Positions 1 to 7,435 are shown, counted from the first letter of the stretch. The stretch is DNA of 21,814 nt from an uncultured Mycoplasmatota bacterium (GCA_946528555.1 CAMMYS010000027.1:1-21814), one strand, 5' to 3'. Numbers and translations are program-made. The notes: generated by a model not told the origin, from the sequence alone.

Positions 1-608
1 TAAATTTATTAAATACATATACAGTTAATGCTTATTATAATCCTCAAAATAATTCAATAAACTTTCCATGTGCTGCTAAGAAATTTATTACTAGTGATAA
101 CTATTATGATAAGTTAGGAAGCATTGGTATGGTAATTGCACATGAGATAACACATGCTTTTGATAGTAATGGAAGAAAGTTTAATGAAAAAGGAGAATAC
201 TATGATTGGTGGACTCAAAAGGATAGTAAAAACTTTGATGAATTATCAGAGAAGATTGTAAACTATTATTCAAATTATTCAGTACTTGGAATACCAGTTG
301 ATGGTAAGAAAACCCTTGGTGAAAATATAGCTGATTTAGGAGCTTTAAAATGTATTTCTTCATTAGCGGAATCTCATAATGCTACAAATGAAGATTATAA
401 AAGAATGTATGCTAGTTATGCAAAATGGACAGCATATAATATGACTAAAGAATATAAAAAATTACTTGTTACAGCAGATACACATTCACCAAATGAAATA
501 AGAGTAAATGCAGTATTGTCATCTACAGACAAGTTTTATGAAGTTTATAAAATTAATAAAAATGACAAGATGTATAAACCAAAAGAGGAGAGAGTAGGTA
601 TATGGTAA
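1..608 (+). CDS. M13 (neprilysin/PepO-type) zinc metallopeptidase, C-terminal part
   Basis: The gene enters from the left edge already open; the first whole codon is at position 3, so the 5' end is missing. The visible part is the catalytic end of an M13 endopeptidase. A VNAYYNP block (codons from about 24) is followed by LGSIGMVIAHEITHAFD, where HEITH is the HExxH zinc motif, and about 60 residues later by GENIADLGAL, which supplies the third zinc ligand (Glu) and the conserved Asp. The protein ends in Trp (ERVGIW), as family members usually do, so the C-terminus looks intact. M13 enzymes cleave oligopeptides and small proteins. Whether this one is cytosolic (PepO-like) or membrane-anchored cannot be seen, because the N-terminus is outside the window. 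The internal ATG at 129 is not the start. The stop overlaps the next gene by 7 bp. Confidence 0.93.
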   Translation, partial: NLLNTYTVNAYYNPQNNSINFPCAAKKFITSDNYYDKLGSIGMVIAHEITHAFDSNGRKFNEKGEYYDWWTQKDSKNFDELSEKIVNYYSNYSVLGIPVDGKKTLGENIADLGALKCISSLAESHNATNEDYKRMYASYAKWTAYNMTKEYKKLLVTADTHSPNEIRVNAVLSSTDKFYEVYKINKNDKMYKPKEERVGIW

Positions 609-1003
609 AAAAGAAATTAGATTATTATTACATAACTTTATCTGGAGGGATTAGTTCTTTAATGGTTGATGGAAAAATTATTCCATTAATTGGGTTATTT
701 ATAGCAAAAGATGATTTGCGTGAAGTAATTTCAGCTAAAAAGGTTTTACCACGCATAAATGGAGAACTTTCTGATGGATTATCTTATGAAGAAATTATAC
801 CTGTTCCTGAAAAAGAAATAGATGATGTTGAAAAAATAATATTAAATATGTCTATTCCTGAAAAAGAACAATGTATTCAAACATTAAATTTAATGGAAGA
901 AAAAGCAAAAGAAAAATATTATTTAAAAGATGCATATGGTGTTGGAGATGTCATGATGAAGAAATTAATGTATAAATCACTAAGGAATAAGGAGAACAAA
1001 TAA
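602..1003 (+). CDS. Hypothetical protein, 133 aa
   Basis: I do not recognise this family. The start ATG lies inside the last codons of the metallopeptidase gene (7-bp overlap), and purine-rich SD-like stretches (GAGGAG at 585, AGTAGG at 594) precede it, so the two are probably cotranscribed. The protein is soluble with no signal peptide or membrane span. It has a hydrophobic beta-like N-terminal half (residues 8-37), a middle rich in Glu, Ile and Pro, and a charged, helical Lys/Glu C-terminal half (about 70-133). No catalytic motif stands out. Codon use matches the neighbours. It is followed at once by a promoter/terminator composite at 1004-1047. Confidence 0.7.
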   Translation: MVKKKLDYYYITLSGGISSLMVDGKIIPLIGLFIAKDDLREVISAKKVLPRINGELSDGLSYEEIIPVPEKEIDDVEKIILNMSIPEKEQCIQTLNLMEEKAKEKYYLKDAYGVGDVMMKKLMYKSLRNKENK

Positions 1004-1032
1004 TTGACTTAAAGCAAGTTTTATAGTATAAT
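1004..1032 (+). promoter_or_regulatory. Promoter TTGACT-17-TATAAT for the 1062 gene
   Basis: TTGACT at 1004-1009 and TATAAT at 1027-1032 are separated by 17 bp, a near-consensus housekeeping promoter. It begins just after the stop codon of the 602 gene. The -10 lies in the loop of the upstream gene's terminator hairpin. Predicted transcription start is near 1039, about 23 nt before the ATG at 1062. Confidence 0.75.
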
Positions 1033-1047
1033 ATGCTTGCTTTTTTT
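1011..1047 (+). terminator. Rho-independent terminator overlapping a promoter
   Basis: AAAGCAAG (1011-1018) pairs with CTTGCTTT (1035-1042), followed by a T run to 1047. The 16-nt loop contains the -10 box of the next promoter. It would end the metallopeptidase-602 transcript. Confidence 0.6.
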
Positions 1048-1061
1048 AATGGGGGTTAATT

Positions 1062-1523
1062 ATGGAAAAAGAATATTATATTTTAAACTTAAATCATTCT
1101 AATTCTAAGAATCCATGTAAATTAGACAATATAATTTATAAGGGAGCTAACTATCATTATCCATTTGATGTTGAAGATGATGAATTAGAAGATGTATATG
1201 ATAGTATTGAAGTTTTAGCTGAAAAGACACCATTTGGTGCTTATAAAGATGTTATAACTAAAGAAATAATTATTTCATCTAATAGTGGTAAAACACCAGA
1301 ATTATCATTTAATAGAGCTACTCCTGCAAGTAGACAAGATATTATAAGAATTACTAAGATTTATAAAGAAATGTCTGAAGAAGATCTAAATAGATATACT
1401 AATGCTATTTTAAGAATAAAAAAGAATAGTAAAATTTTGTATGATAGAGAAATGCAAATGGAAAGAGAAGAACTTTCTGAAGAAAGAGCAGCAAGAGATT
1501 TCTTATTACATTATTTTGTATAG
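1062..1523 (+). CDS. Hypothetical protein, 153 aa
   Basis: Not recognised. It is a single-gene transcription unit: a strong promoter ends 30 bp upstream and a terminator begins on its stop codon. A GGGGG run (1051-1055) serves as ribosome-binding site 6 nt before the ATG. The protein is acidic and soluble, without signal peptide or membrane span. It opens with a beta-like stretch (YYILNLNHS), has an acidic patch around residues 37-48 (DVEDDELEDVYD), and ends in a strongly charged, probably coiled helix (about 105-145, rich in Arg, Glu and Lys) before a hydrophobic tip (FLLHYFV). No enzymatic motif is visible. The terminal helix could mediate oligomerisation, but this is a guess. Confidence 0.75.
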   Translation: MEKEYYILNLNHSNSKNPCKLDNIIYKGANYHYPFDVEDDELEDVYDSIEVLAEKTPFGAYKDVITKEIIISSNSGKTPELSFNRATPASRQDIIRITKIYKEMSEEDLNRYTNAILRIKKNSKILYDREMQMEREELSEERAARDFLLHYFV

Positions 1524-1544
1524 AACCCAACGGGTTCTTTTTTT
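1522..1544 (+). terminator. Rho-independent terminator
   Basis: AGAACCC (1522-1528), loop AAC, GGGTTCT (1532-1538), then T to 1544. The stem begins within the stop codon of the 1062 gene. Confidence 0.9.
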
Positions 1545-1576
1545 GTAAAATAGTTAGTAAAATAGCCATACAATAA

Positions 1577-1606
1577 TTGATTTTAAAAAAACTATTATTA
1601 TATTAT
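1577..1606 (+). promoter_or_regulatory. Candidate promoter for the 1631/1834 operon
   Basis: TTGATT (1577-1582) and TATTAT (1601-1606) are 18 bp apart, upstream of the AGGAG ribosome-binding site of the 1631 gene. The region is A+T-rich, so a chance match is possible. Confidence 0.35.
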
Positions 1607-1630
1607 ATAAACGTAGGATAGGAGTTATAT

Positions 1631-1828
1631 ATGGCAGCAAAAAATAAAAAAGTGGTTAAGAAAAGTAATATTAGTTTTGTAAAGACATTAAACTCATTAG
1701 GATTTGTTGTATCTGCTATTGGATTATGTTTTTCAGCTTATTATAATAGCAATGATACAGTTCTATGGATAATGGCTTTAGTTTTAAATGGTATTGCTAT
1801 ATTTAGCCCAGATGAAATTAGAAAATAA
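1631..1828 (+). CDS. Small two-span membrane protein, 65 aa
   Basis: The start ATG follows a clear AGGAG (1620-1624). The protein has a very basic N-terminus (residues 2-13: AAKNKKVVKKSN), then two hydrophobic spans (about 19-39 and 44-58), and ends DEIRK. By the positive-inside rule both ends are probably cytoplasmic. I do not recognise the family. Its stop is 5 bp before the ATG of the metallophosphoesterase gene, which has no ribosome-binding site of its own, so the two are probably translationally coupled and may work together at the membrane. Confidence 0.7.
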   Translation: MAAKNKKVVKKSNISFVKTLNSLGFVVSAIGLCFSAYYNSNDTVLWIMALVLNGIAIFSPDEIRK

Positions 1829-1833
1829 TTAAT

Positions 1834-2919
1834 ATGTTTGCGCTAATAGAGTTTATAATTTTATACTTATTATTTTTATCTATATATTATATTGCTAAAA
1901 AAATATACTATATAGAGTTTTTTAATTGTATTAAAAATAAAAATTTAAGAGTTATTATTTCAATTTTACTATTAGTACCTTTATTTATATCAATGAGTAT
2001 TACAAACGCAATAGTAGTTTATATACATTTTGGAATATTTTTAGTAATATCTGATATTATTTTTAATATATTAAATAAAAAAAGAAAGAAAAAAGATAGA
2101 TTTAAAAATTCTACTATAGTATTAACTGCATTTGGAATTACAGCATTTGTTATGCTAGTAGCGGTATTTTTAAACTTTCATGTTTGGGAAACTCATTATA
2201 AAGTATATACTGATAAAAATATAGGAAAAGATAATTTAAGAGTTGTTCAAATAAGTGATTCTCATATTGGAACTACATTCAATGGGAAAGATCTTAAAAA
2301 ATATGTTGATAGAATAAATAAAACAAATCCAGATATTGTAGTAATCACTGGAGACTTTATAGATGATTCTACTAGCAAAAAAGATATGATTGATGCATGT
2401 AAATCTTTAAGCTATTTAAAGTCAACTTATGGAACATATTTTGTATATGGTAATCATGATCAAGGATATAATGTAAACTTTGAAATTAAGTCATCTGATT
2501 TAGAAGAAGAACTTGCTAAAAATAATGTAACAGTTCTAGCTGATGAAGTTATTGAAATAAATGATTATATATATATTATTGGAAGAAAAGATAGAAGAAT
2601 GGTTAGAGAAACTATAGATAGTTTAACTAATGATTTAAATAAAGATAGATATATGATTGATTTAAATCATCAACCTAATGATTATGATAATGAAAGTAAA
2701 GCTAAAGTAGATTTAGTATTATCAGGACACACTCATGGTGGTCAATTATTTCCGCTAGGATATATTGGGGTATTATTTAAAGCAAATGATGGTTTTTACG
2801 GCTTAAGTAAAAGAGATAATACAACATTTATTATTAATAGTGGTATATCAGATTGGGAGATTTATTTTAAGACAGGTACTAAATCTGAATATGTTGTAAT
2901 TGATATTGTAAACAAGTAA
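1834..2919 (+). CDS. Membrane-anchored metallophosphoesterase, YkuE/YaeI-like, 361 aa
   Basis: A calcineurin-like phosphoesterase with a membrane domain. About four hydrophobic segments fill residues 3-20, 40-58, 60-80 and 94-114. The catalytic domain then carries the full metal-binding set: SDSH (D142, H144), TGDFID (D174), YGNHD (N207, H208), NH (H279) and GHTHGGQ (H299, H301). Arrangement and length fit the YkuE/YaeI branch, whose members hydrolyse phosphate esters such as those of lipids at the membrane; the substrate here is unknown. Residues between the last span and the SDSH motif put the active domain just off the membrane, and which side depends on the number of spans. The gene starts 5 bp after the 1631 stop with no good SD, suggesting translation coupling. 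No terminator follows it before the 6S RNA promoter. Confidence 0.9.
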   Translation: MFALIEFIILYLLFLSIYYIAKKIYYIEFFNCIKNKNLRVIISILLLVPLFISMSITNAIVVYIHFGIFLVISDIIFNILNKKRKKKDRFKNSTIVLTAFGITAFVMLVAVFLNFHVWETHYKVYTDKNIGKDNLRVVQISDSHIGTTFNGKDLKKYVDRINKTNPDIVVITGDFIDDSTSKKDMIDACKSLSYLKSTYGTYFVYGNHDQGYNVNFEIKSSDLEEELAKNNVTVLADEVIEINDYIYIIGRKDRRMVRETIDSLTNDLNKDRYMIDLNHQPNDYDNESKAKVDLVLSGHTHGGQLFPLGYIGVLFKANDGFYGLSKRDNTTFIINSGISDWEIYFKTGTKSEYVVIDIVNK

Positions 2920-2941
2920 GTGTAAAGTTGATTTCAAAATA

Positions 2942-2969
2942 TTGAATTGTATTATTTATATGATATAAT
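2942..2969 (+). promoter_or_regulatory. Extended -10 promoter of the 6S RNA
   Basis: TTGAAT (2942-2947), 16-bp spacer, TATAAT (2964-2969) preceded by TG at 2961-2962 (TGATATAAT). It places transcription start near 2976, exactly where the 5' strand of the RNA's closing stem begins. Confidence 0.7.
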
Positions 2970-2975
2970 TAAATT

Positions 2976-3145
2976 AACCTAGATGAGAAATAAGCAAACA
3001 ATAAACCGACTATGTAATGTTATAGGGGAAATAATTAATATAGGGGATTGAATGCTGGCTAGTTCCAGAATCACGAATATATTATGTTTTCTACCACCTC
3101 GTGTGAGCGAGATTTATTACACCTTATTTACACTAGGTTTTTTTT
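2976..3145 (+). ncRNA. ssrS: Probable 6S RNA (RNA polymerase-binding regulatory RNA)
   Basis: This stretch of about 170 nt has its own promoter and a terminal U tract, and folds as one long interrupted hairpin. AACCTAG (2976-2982) pairs with CTAGGTT (3133-3139). AAATAAG (2988-2994) pairs with CTTATTT (3123-3129). AATAAA (3000-3005) pairs with TTTATT (3113-3118). Then comes an open bubble whose 5' strand reads CCGACTATGTAATG and whose 3' strand carries a small hairpin CTCG/CGAG (3098-3111). The apical arm includes AATATA/TATATT, GATT/AATC and CTGG/CCAG. A bubble with a 3'-side hairpin is the hallmark of 6S RNA, which mimics an open promoter and sequesters sigma-A polymerase. A product RNA beginning GUCGGUUUA would be templated from C3010, resembling the B. 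subtilis 6S-1 product as I recall it. As I recall, B. subtilis bsrA also lies just before yrvM (tcdA), the same neighbour as here. Confidence 0.75.
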
Positions 3146-3155
3146 ATGTTATAAT
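3127..3155 (+). promoter_or_regulatory. tcdA promoter, spacer formed by the 6S RNA U tract
   Basis: TTTACA (3127-3132), 17-bp spacer, TATAAT (3150-3155) with TG at 3147-3148 (TGTTATAAT). The spacer contains the CTAGG end of the 6S RNA closing stem and its eight T's (3138-3145), so 6S termination and tcdA initiation use the same bases. Confidence 0.75.
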
Positions 3156-3180
3156 ATTTCCACTAAAGGAGGCCAATTAT

Positions 3181-3855
3181 ATGAATTTATCTAGATTAGA
3201 AACTTTAATTGGTTCTGATAATATTAATAAAATAAAATCTACTAAAGTTCTTGTATTAGGACTAGGTGGTGTAGGGGGATATGTAGTAGAATCACTTATT
3301 AGATGTGGTATTGAAAATATTACTCTTGTAGATGGAGATACTATTAAACCTAGTAATATAAATAGACAAATAATTGTTACTTCAAGAAATATTAATAATT
3401 ATAAAACAAAAGAATGGAAAAAAAGAATTAAATTAATTAATAGAGATGCTAAAGTTAATATTATTAATACAATGATTAATGAAGATAATATGGAAGTATT
3501 ATTTTCAGATAATTATGACTATATAGTTGATGCTTGTGATACCACTAAAGTTAAAGTTAAATTAATTAGAGAGTGTCATAATAAAGGAATTAAACTTATA
3601 AGTAGTATGGGGACAGCTAGAAAGATGGATGCTACTAAATTAATAATAACTACTTTAGATAAAACTAATACTGATCCACTTGCTAAAAGAATTAGAAGTG
3701 AACTTAAAAATGAAAAAGAATTAATGAGTGATGTAACAGTTGTAACTTCAACTGAAAAAGCAGCTGATACTATAGAACTTGGTTCAACTGCATTTGTACC
3801 TGCAGTAGCAGGATTATATATATCAAATTATATAATTAAAGACATTATTAAATAG
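3181..3855 (+). CDS. tcdA: tRNA threonylcarbamoyladenosine dehydratase (TcdA/CsdL)
   Basis: An E1-like ATP-dependent enzyme that activates the carboxylate of t6A37 in tRNA and cyclises it to ct6A. The nucleotide-binding loop GLGGVGG is at residues 27-33, and the adenylation motif DGD followed by SNINRQ (D51, D53, N59 to Q63) marks the UBA/ThiF/MoeB superfamily. The start is the ATG at 3181, with an excellent AAAGGAGG (3165-3172). An upstream in-frame ATG at 3052 lies inside the 6S RNA and before this gene's own -10 box, so it cannot be the start. At 224 residues the protein is somewhat shorter than characterised TcdA (roughly 250-270), mainly at the C-terminus, which still ends in the usual hydrophobic helix (AGLYISNYIIKDII). 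It is a single-gene unit between two promoter/terminator composites. Confidence 0.92.
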   Translation: MNLSRLETLIGSDNINKIKSTKVLVLGLGGVGGYVVESLIRCGIENITLVDGDTIKPSNINRQIIVTSRNINNYKTKEWKKRIKLINRDAKVNIINTMINEDNMEVLFSDNYDYIVDACDTTKVKVKLIRECHNKGIKLISSMGTARKMDATKLIITTLDKTNTDPLAKRIRSELKNEKELMSDVTVVTSTEKAADTIELGSTAFVPAVAGLYISNYIIKDIIK

Positions 3856-3879
3856 ATATGTGTTTACATATCTTTTTTT
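3854..3879 (+). terminator. tcdA terminator
   Basis: AGATATG (3854-3860), loop TGTTTA, CATATCT (3867-3873), T run to 3879. The stem starts in the stop codon, and loop plus T run double as the -35 and spacer of the next promoter. Confidence 0.85.
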
Positions 3880-3889
3880 ATGTTATAAT
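3863..3889 (+). promoter_or_regulatory. Promoter of the thioredoxin-WG gene, embedded in the tcdA terminator
   Basis: TTTACA (3863-3868) lies in the terminator loop and 3' arm. TATAAT (3884-3889) carries an extended TG (TGTTATAAT). The spacer is 15 bp, compensated by the extended -10. The 17-mer ending at 3889, seven T's then ATGTTATAAT, also occurs ending at 3155. Confidence 0.65.
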
Positions 3890-3906
3890 TTATAATAGGT
3901 GATGAT

Positions 3907-5610
3907 ATGGAAAATGATAATAATTTAGTTGAAGAAACTCCTAAAAACAAGAGTAATACTGGAATAATAATAGTAATTATTATACTAATACTATTAATAA
4001 TCGCAGGTGTATTTTATTTAGTTAAAAATTATTATTTAGATAACGATGAAGAAGATGTTCCTGCTGAAGTAGTTATTAATGGGGATGTTGCTAGGTGGCA
4101 AAAAGACGTTCAATCTGGTACAGTAGTGACTGTTCTTGGTACAACATTATGCCCTCATTGTAAAGAATATAAGCCAGTTATAAAAGAACTAGCTGAAAAA
4201 TATAATTTAAATCTATATTATTTTTCAATAGATGAATTAAATGATCAAGAATTTAAAGCAGTTACTGAAACATTTGATTTAGAACACTATAATAATGCAG
4301 TTCCATTTACTTTTGTAGTTAAAGATGGGAAAGTAATAACTGATACAACTGGATTTTCTAGTAAAGAAGAAACTGAAGATTTTATTAAAAATATAGATAA
4401 TCCAAATAAAAGTATTAATAGTGATTATGAAGTATCTATAGATGGTAATACATTTACTTTTAGTAGGATGACTAAAGGTATGTTTGATGGTACTTCTATA
4501 TGCGAATTATCTGCATTTAATGAATTATGTAAAAAATATATTGATGAATCAAAAAATGATAGTGAATTTGATGAAGAGTCTTCTGAATTAACATATATAA
4601 TTTTAGATGATAAAAATTCTATTATTGATGAAGATGGAATAGTTATTAATAAAAAATATAGTATTGTAGATGAAGAAGAATACTTTAAAAAGAATGTAAA
4701 ATCTGTTTTTACTAAAGGTAATTATACATTTTATAAAAATATTTATAGTGATGAAGATAGTGAAGGCTTTGATTATATTATTATAGATAGTAAAGAACAT
4801 AGAAAATATGATACATATAAATTTAATGATAGCGATAGTTTATATATAATGCTAGCAGGTGATTCTTTAACGGGTATTTTTGACGTTAATAAAAAATTAA
4901 TAAATACTGATTATAGTGAATATAGTTGTGAATTCCACTCAGATATACAAACAACACCATGTTCTAGTGAAATAACAATGGTAGCAAAATCATTTAAAGA
5001 TAGTAACGATGATTATTATGAAAAATTTGGATTATTTGATTTAAAGAATTTTAAAACAATTGTTGAACCAAAGTATGATTCAATGTATAATTTCACTGAC
5101 TACTTTTTAGTAAAAAATAATAATAAATATGGAATGATTGATTCAAAAGGAAAAGAAATATTAAAAATTGAATATGATTATATAGGTGTTAATACATATT
5201 TAGGAATTCTTGCTATTAAAGGTAATGATATAGAAGTTTATGACTATAACTTAGATACCTTAGATTTTACGCAATATTCTATGAAGACATGGTATGAATT
5301 TGCATTAAAAGATACAAATGATGCTGATTCAAAGAAAAAAGCTGAATCTTTAACTCTAGCAATGCCAGAAAGCTGGTATTGGACACTTGAAAGTGATTTA
5401 GGTATTTATGATATTAATAAACCTTTTGATTATGATTCATCAGATGGTACTTATAGTCTTAAATATACTGGAAATAAATATTCTGGAAAACAATTAATTT
5501 TAAGATCTATATGTACTAGTCCATTTATGTATGTTATTGAAGATAATAAAGCATATAAGATAGATAAAAAAGATTTAAAAGAAGGATCTGATGAAGGAAC
5601 TTGCTTCTAA
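3907..5610 (+). CDS. Membrane-anchored thioredoxin-fold protein fused to a WG-repeat-like domain, 567 aa
   Basis: Domain order: an acidic cytoplasmic N-terminus, one strong membrane span (residues 19-39), a thioredoxin-like domain at about 60-165 with a CPHC active site (C82, C85) and a cis-proline loop VPFTF (P133), then about 400 residues outside. Of these, 370-430 look like WG/KWG-type repeats (FGLFDLKNFKTIVEPKYDSM, then YGMIDSKGKEILKIEYDYI). The topology puts CPHC on the extracytoplasmic face, where such a motif could reduce or isomerise disulfides. The outer region has several more Cys, including C199, C208, C341, C352 and a C-terminal GTCF, which might be own-chain substrates. The start ATG follows AGGTGAT (3897-3903). 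It is monocistronic and ends at a bidirectional terminator. I know of no characterised protein with this architecture. Confidence 0.8.
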   Translation: MENDNNLVEETPKNKSNTGIIIVIIILILLIIAGVFYLVKNYYLDNDEEDVPAEVVINGDVARWQKDVQSGTVVTVLGTTLCPHCKEYKPVIKELAEKYNLNLYYFSIDELNDQEFKAVTETFDLEHYNNAVPFTFVVKDGKVITDTTGFSSKEETEDFIKNIDNPNKSINSDYEVSIDGNTFTFSRMTKGMFDGTSICELSAFNELCKKYIDESKNDSEFDEESSELTYIILDDKNSIIDEDGIVINKKYSIVDEEEYFKKNVKSVFTKGNYTFYKNIYSDEDSEGFDYIIIDSKEHRKYDTYKFNDSDSLYIMLAGDSLTGIFDVNKKLINTDYSEYSCEFHSDIQTTPCSSEITMVAKSFKDSNDDYYEKFGLFDLKNFKTIVEPKYDSMYNFTDYFLVKNNNKYGMIDSKGKEILKIEYDYIGVNTYLGILAIKGNDIEVYDYNLDTLDFTQYSMKTWYEFALKDTNDADSKKKAESLTLAMPESWYWTLESDLGIYDINKPFDYDSSDGTYSLKYTGNKYSGKQLILRSICTSPFMYVIEDNKAYKIDKKDLKEGSDEGTCF

Positions 5611-5614
5611 AATA

Positions 5615-5644
5615 AAATAGTATTCAAATGAATACTATTTTTTT
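5615..5644. terminator. Bidirectional terminator between convergent genes
   Basis: AAATAGTATTC (5615-5625), loop AAAT, GAATACTATTT (5630-5640), T's on the right and A's on the left. It serves both the thioredoxin-WG gene and rarA, whose stop codon (5635-5637) lies inside the stem. Confidence 0.9.
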
Positions 5645-6825
5645 ATTGATTGATTAAATTTATACATTTCTGTTTCAAATTTATTCTTTCTTGGAGAATA
5701 ATAATGTCTATTTCTTAATTTATCAGGCATATATTGTTGGTCTACCCAATAATTTGGATAATTATGAGGATATTTATAATTTGGACTAGTTGTTCTTATA
5801 TGCTCTGGAATTCTTCCTACATTTCCATTTTCAATATCTTGTATCGCTTCATTTATAGCAGCATCTGCAGAATTTGATTTAGGACTTAGAGCCATTTCTA
5901 TAATTACAACAGAAAGTGGCTTAACAAGTTCTGGATATCCAACTCTTTCACTTGCTTCAATAGCAGCAATAACTTTAGGTCCAATTCCAGGATTAGCAAG
6001 GCCAATATCTTCATAAGCAATAACTATCATTCTTCTATATATTGAGTCATAGTCTCCACTTACTATTAATCTGCCTAAATAGTGTAGTGCAGCATCTACA
6101 TCAGAACCTCTTATACTTTTTTGAAATGCAGATAACATATCATAATGACCATCTTCATTTTTATCTGTGAAAAATGATGATTTATTATTTGTTTTTGATA
6201 TATTTTCTATAGTTACTTCTTTATTATAACCATAATATATAAACTCAACTAAATTATATGCATATCTAATATCACCATTTGATAGTTCTGCAATATATTT
6301 AATTGTTTTACTATCCATATTTATATCTGGTAAAACTTCTTTAACTCTTTTTAAACCTTTAATAATATCTTTTTCTTCTAAAGCTTTTAATTCAATTAAT
6401 TGGCATCTACTTCTTATAGCCTGATTAATAGAGTGATATGGATTTGAATTAGTAAGACCTATAAGAGTTATTAAGCCACTTTCTATATATGAAAGAAGAA
6501 TATCTTGCTTATCTTTGTTCATTCTATGGATTTCATCTACTATAAGAATAATACCTTTATACATTTTAGCTTCTTCTATAACAACTTCAAAGTCTTTTTT
6601 AGGATTAACAGTAGCGTTTAAAACTCTATATCTTAGTTTTAATTCATTCATTAAAGCAAGTGCTATTGTAGTTTTACCACAACCACTATTACCATAGAAA
6701 ATAATATTAAATAATTTCTTTTCTTTTACAAGATTATTTAATAATTTATTTTTACCAATGATGTGTTCTTGACCTAAAACATCTTTTAAATATTCTGGTC
6801 TTAATTTATTTTGAAGCAAATCCAT
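5635..6825 (-). CDS. rarA: Replication-associated recombination protein A (RarA/MgsA), AAA+ ATPase
   Basis: A clamp-loader-like AAA+ ATPase that acts at stalled replication forks and interacts with SSB. The N-terminus LRPEYLKDVLGQEHIIG (8-24) is diagnostic of the RarA/WRNIP1 family. Walker A is GNSGCGKT (45-52) and Walker B/DExH is IILIVDEIHRMNKDKQD (92-108). The C-terminal half has the family motifs around YRRMIVIAYEDIGLANP, LSPKSNSA and YKYPHNYPNYWVDQQYMP, forming the tetramerisation region. At 396 residues it is slightly short for the family (about 420-450) but complete. The start ATG follows GAGGTG. In B. subtilis rarA (yrvN) follows tcdA (yrvM). Here it is close by but inverted, with one gene between. 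A TGATAAAAT box about 10-20 bp upstream of the SD may be its -10. Confidence 0.95.
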   Translation of the reverse strand: MDLLQNKLRPEYLKDVLGQEHIIGKNKLLNNLVKEKKLFNIIFYGNSGCGKTTIALALMNELKLRYRVLNATVNPKKDFEVVIEEAKMYKGIILIVDEIHRMNKDKQDILLSYIESGLITLIGLTNSNPYHSINQAIRSRCQLIELKALEEKDIIKGLKRVKEVLPDINMDSKTIKYIAELSNGDIRYAYNLVEFIYYGYNKEVTIENISKTNNKSSFFTDKNEDGHYDMLSAFQKSIRGSDVDAALHYLGRLIVSGDYDSIYRRMIVIAYEDIGLANPGIGPKVIAAIEASERVGYPELVKPLSVVIIEMALSPKSNSADAAINEAIQDIENGNVGRIPEHIRTTSPNYKYPHNYPNYWVDQQYMPDKLRNRHYYSPRKNKFETEMYKFNQSIKK

Positions 6826-6913
6826 AATAACACCTCATTAATTATTTTATCATAATAAGTACAAAATTAAATAAAAATATGCTAATATATTATTGTAAGA
6901 TAGGAAGAAGATT

Positions 6914-7435
6914 ATGGAAGATGAAATTAAAATTAATAAAACATCTATTATTCTATTTATAGTATTTACTTTGTTATTAATTGTCTTATTCTTTGTTATA
7001 ACTGGTACTAGTGATGAAAAGTTAAGCAGTTATATGGGAAGATATATTTCTAGTGCAGCAATTGATAGTAAAAGTATGGATAAATTAAAAGAATTTGGTA
7101 TTACAACTAAAGATATTAAATATGAATTATTAATTAAAAATAATCAAGAATTTGTTTTATATATAGATGCTATTAATGATACTATGTATACTGGTGAATA
7201 TACTAAGAGTTTAAATAAATTTAATTTAAAAATACAAAGAATATATAATATAAGTAATGCTTGTTATAATAAAAGTAATACTGAATATGTATTTAAAGGA
7301 AATAGTAAAACTCTTATAACATCAGATATTAATGGAAATAATTTAGCATTCACTAAGTTTGATAATGATATTACAAAATATGATGATCAAATTACAAAAA
7401 TAATTCACGAATGTGGTTCAATCATTAATTACTAG
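6914..7435 (+). CDS. Hypothetical single-span membrane protein, 173 aa
   Basis: Not recognised. A short N-terminus (MEDEIKINK) precedes one membrane span (about 11-30), followed by an outside domain of about 140 residues with mixed alpha/beta character and two Cys (in NACYNK and HECGS) that could form a disulfide. The hydrophobic segment could also be an uncleaved signal anchor; there is no lipobox. The SD AGGAAG (6902-6907) supports the ATG at 6914. It is divergent from rarA and has its own terminator, so it is probably monocistronic. Confidence 0.7.
   Translation: MEDEIKINKTSIILFIVFTLLLIVLFFVITGTSDEKLSSYMGRYISSAAIDSKSMDKLKEFGITTKDIKYELLIKNNQEFVLYIDAINDTMYTGEYTKSLNKFNLKIQRIYNISNACYNKSNTEYVFKGNSKTLITSDINGNNLAFTKFDNDITKYDDQITKIIHECGSIINY

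Noticed and set aside
320..348. Premature end or frameshift in the M13 peptidase
   Set aside because: The frame is continuous from the edge through HExxH, GENIADLG and the terminal Trp; only the window boundary truncates it.
3052..3180. An N-terminal extension of TcdA from the ATG at 3052
   Set aside because: It lies within the structured RNA and upstream of the tcdA -10 box; the ATG at 3181 has AAAGGAGG and gives the family's normal N-terminus.
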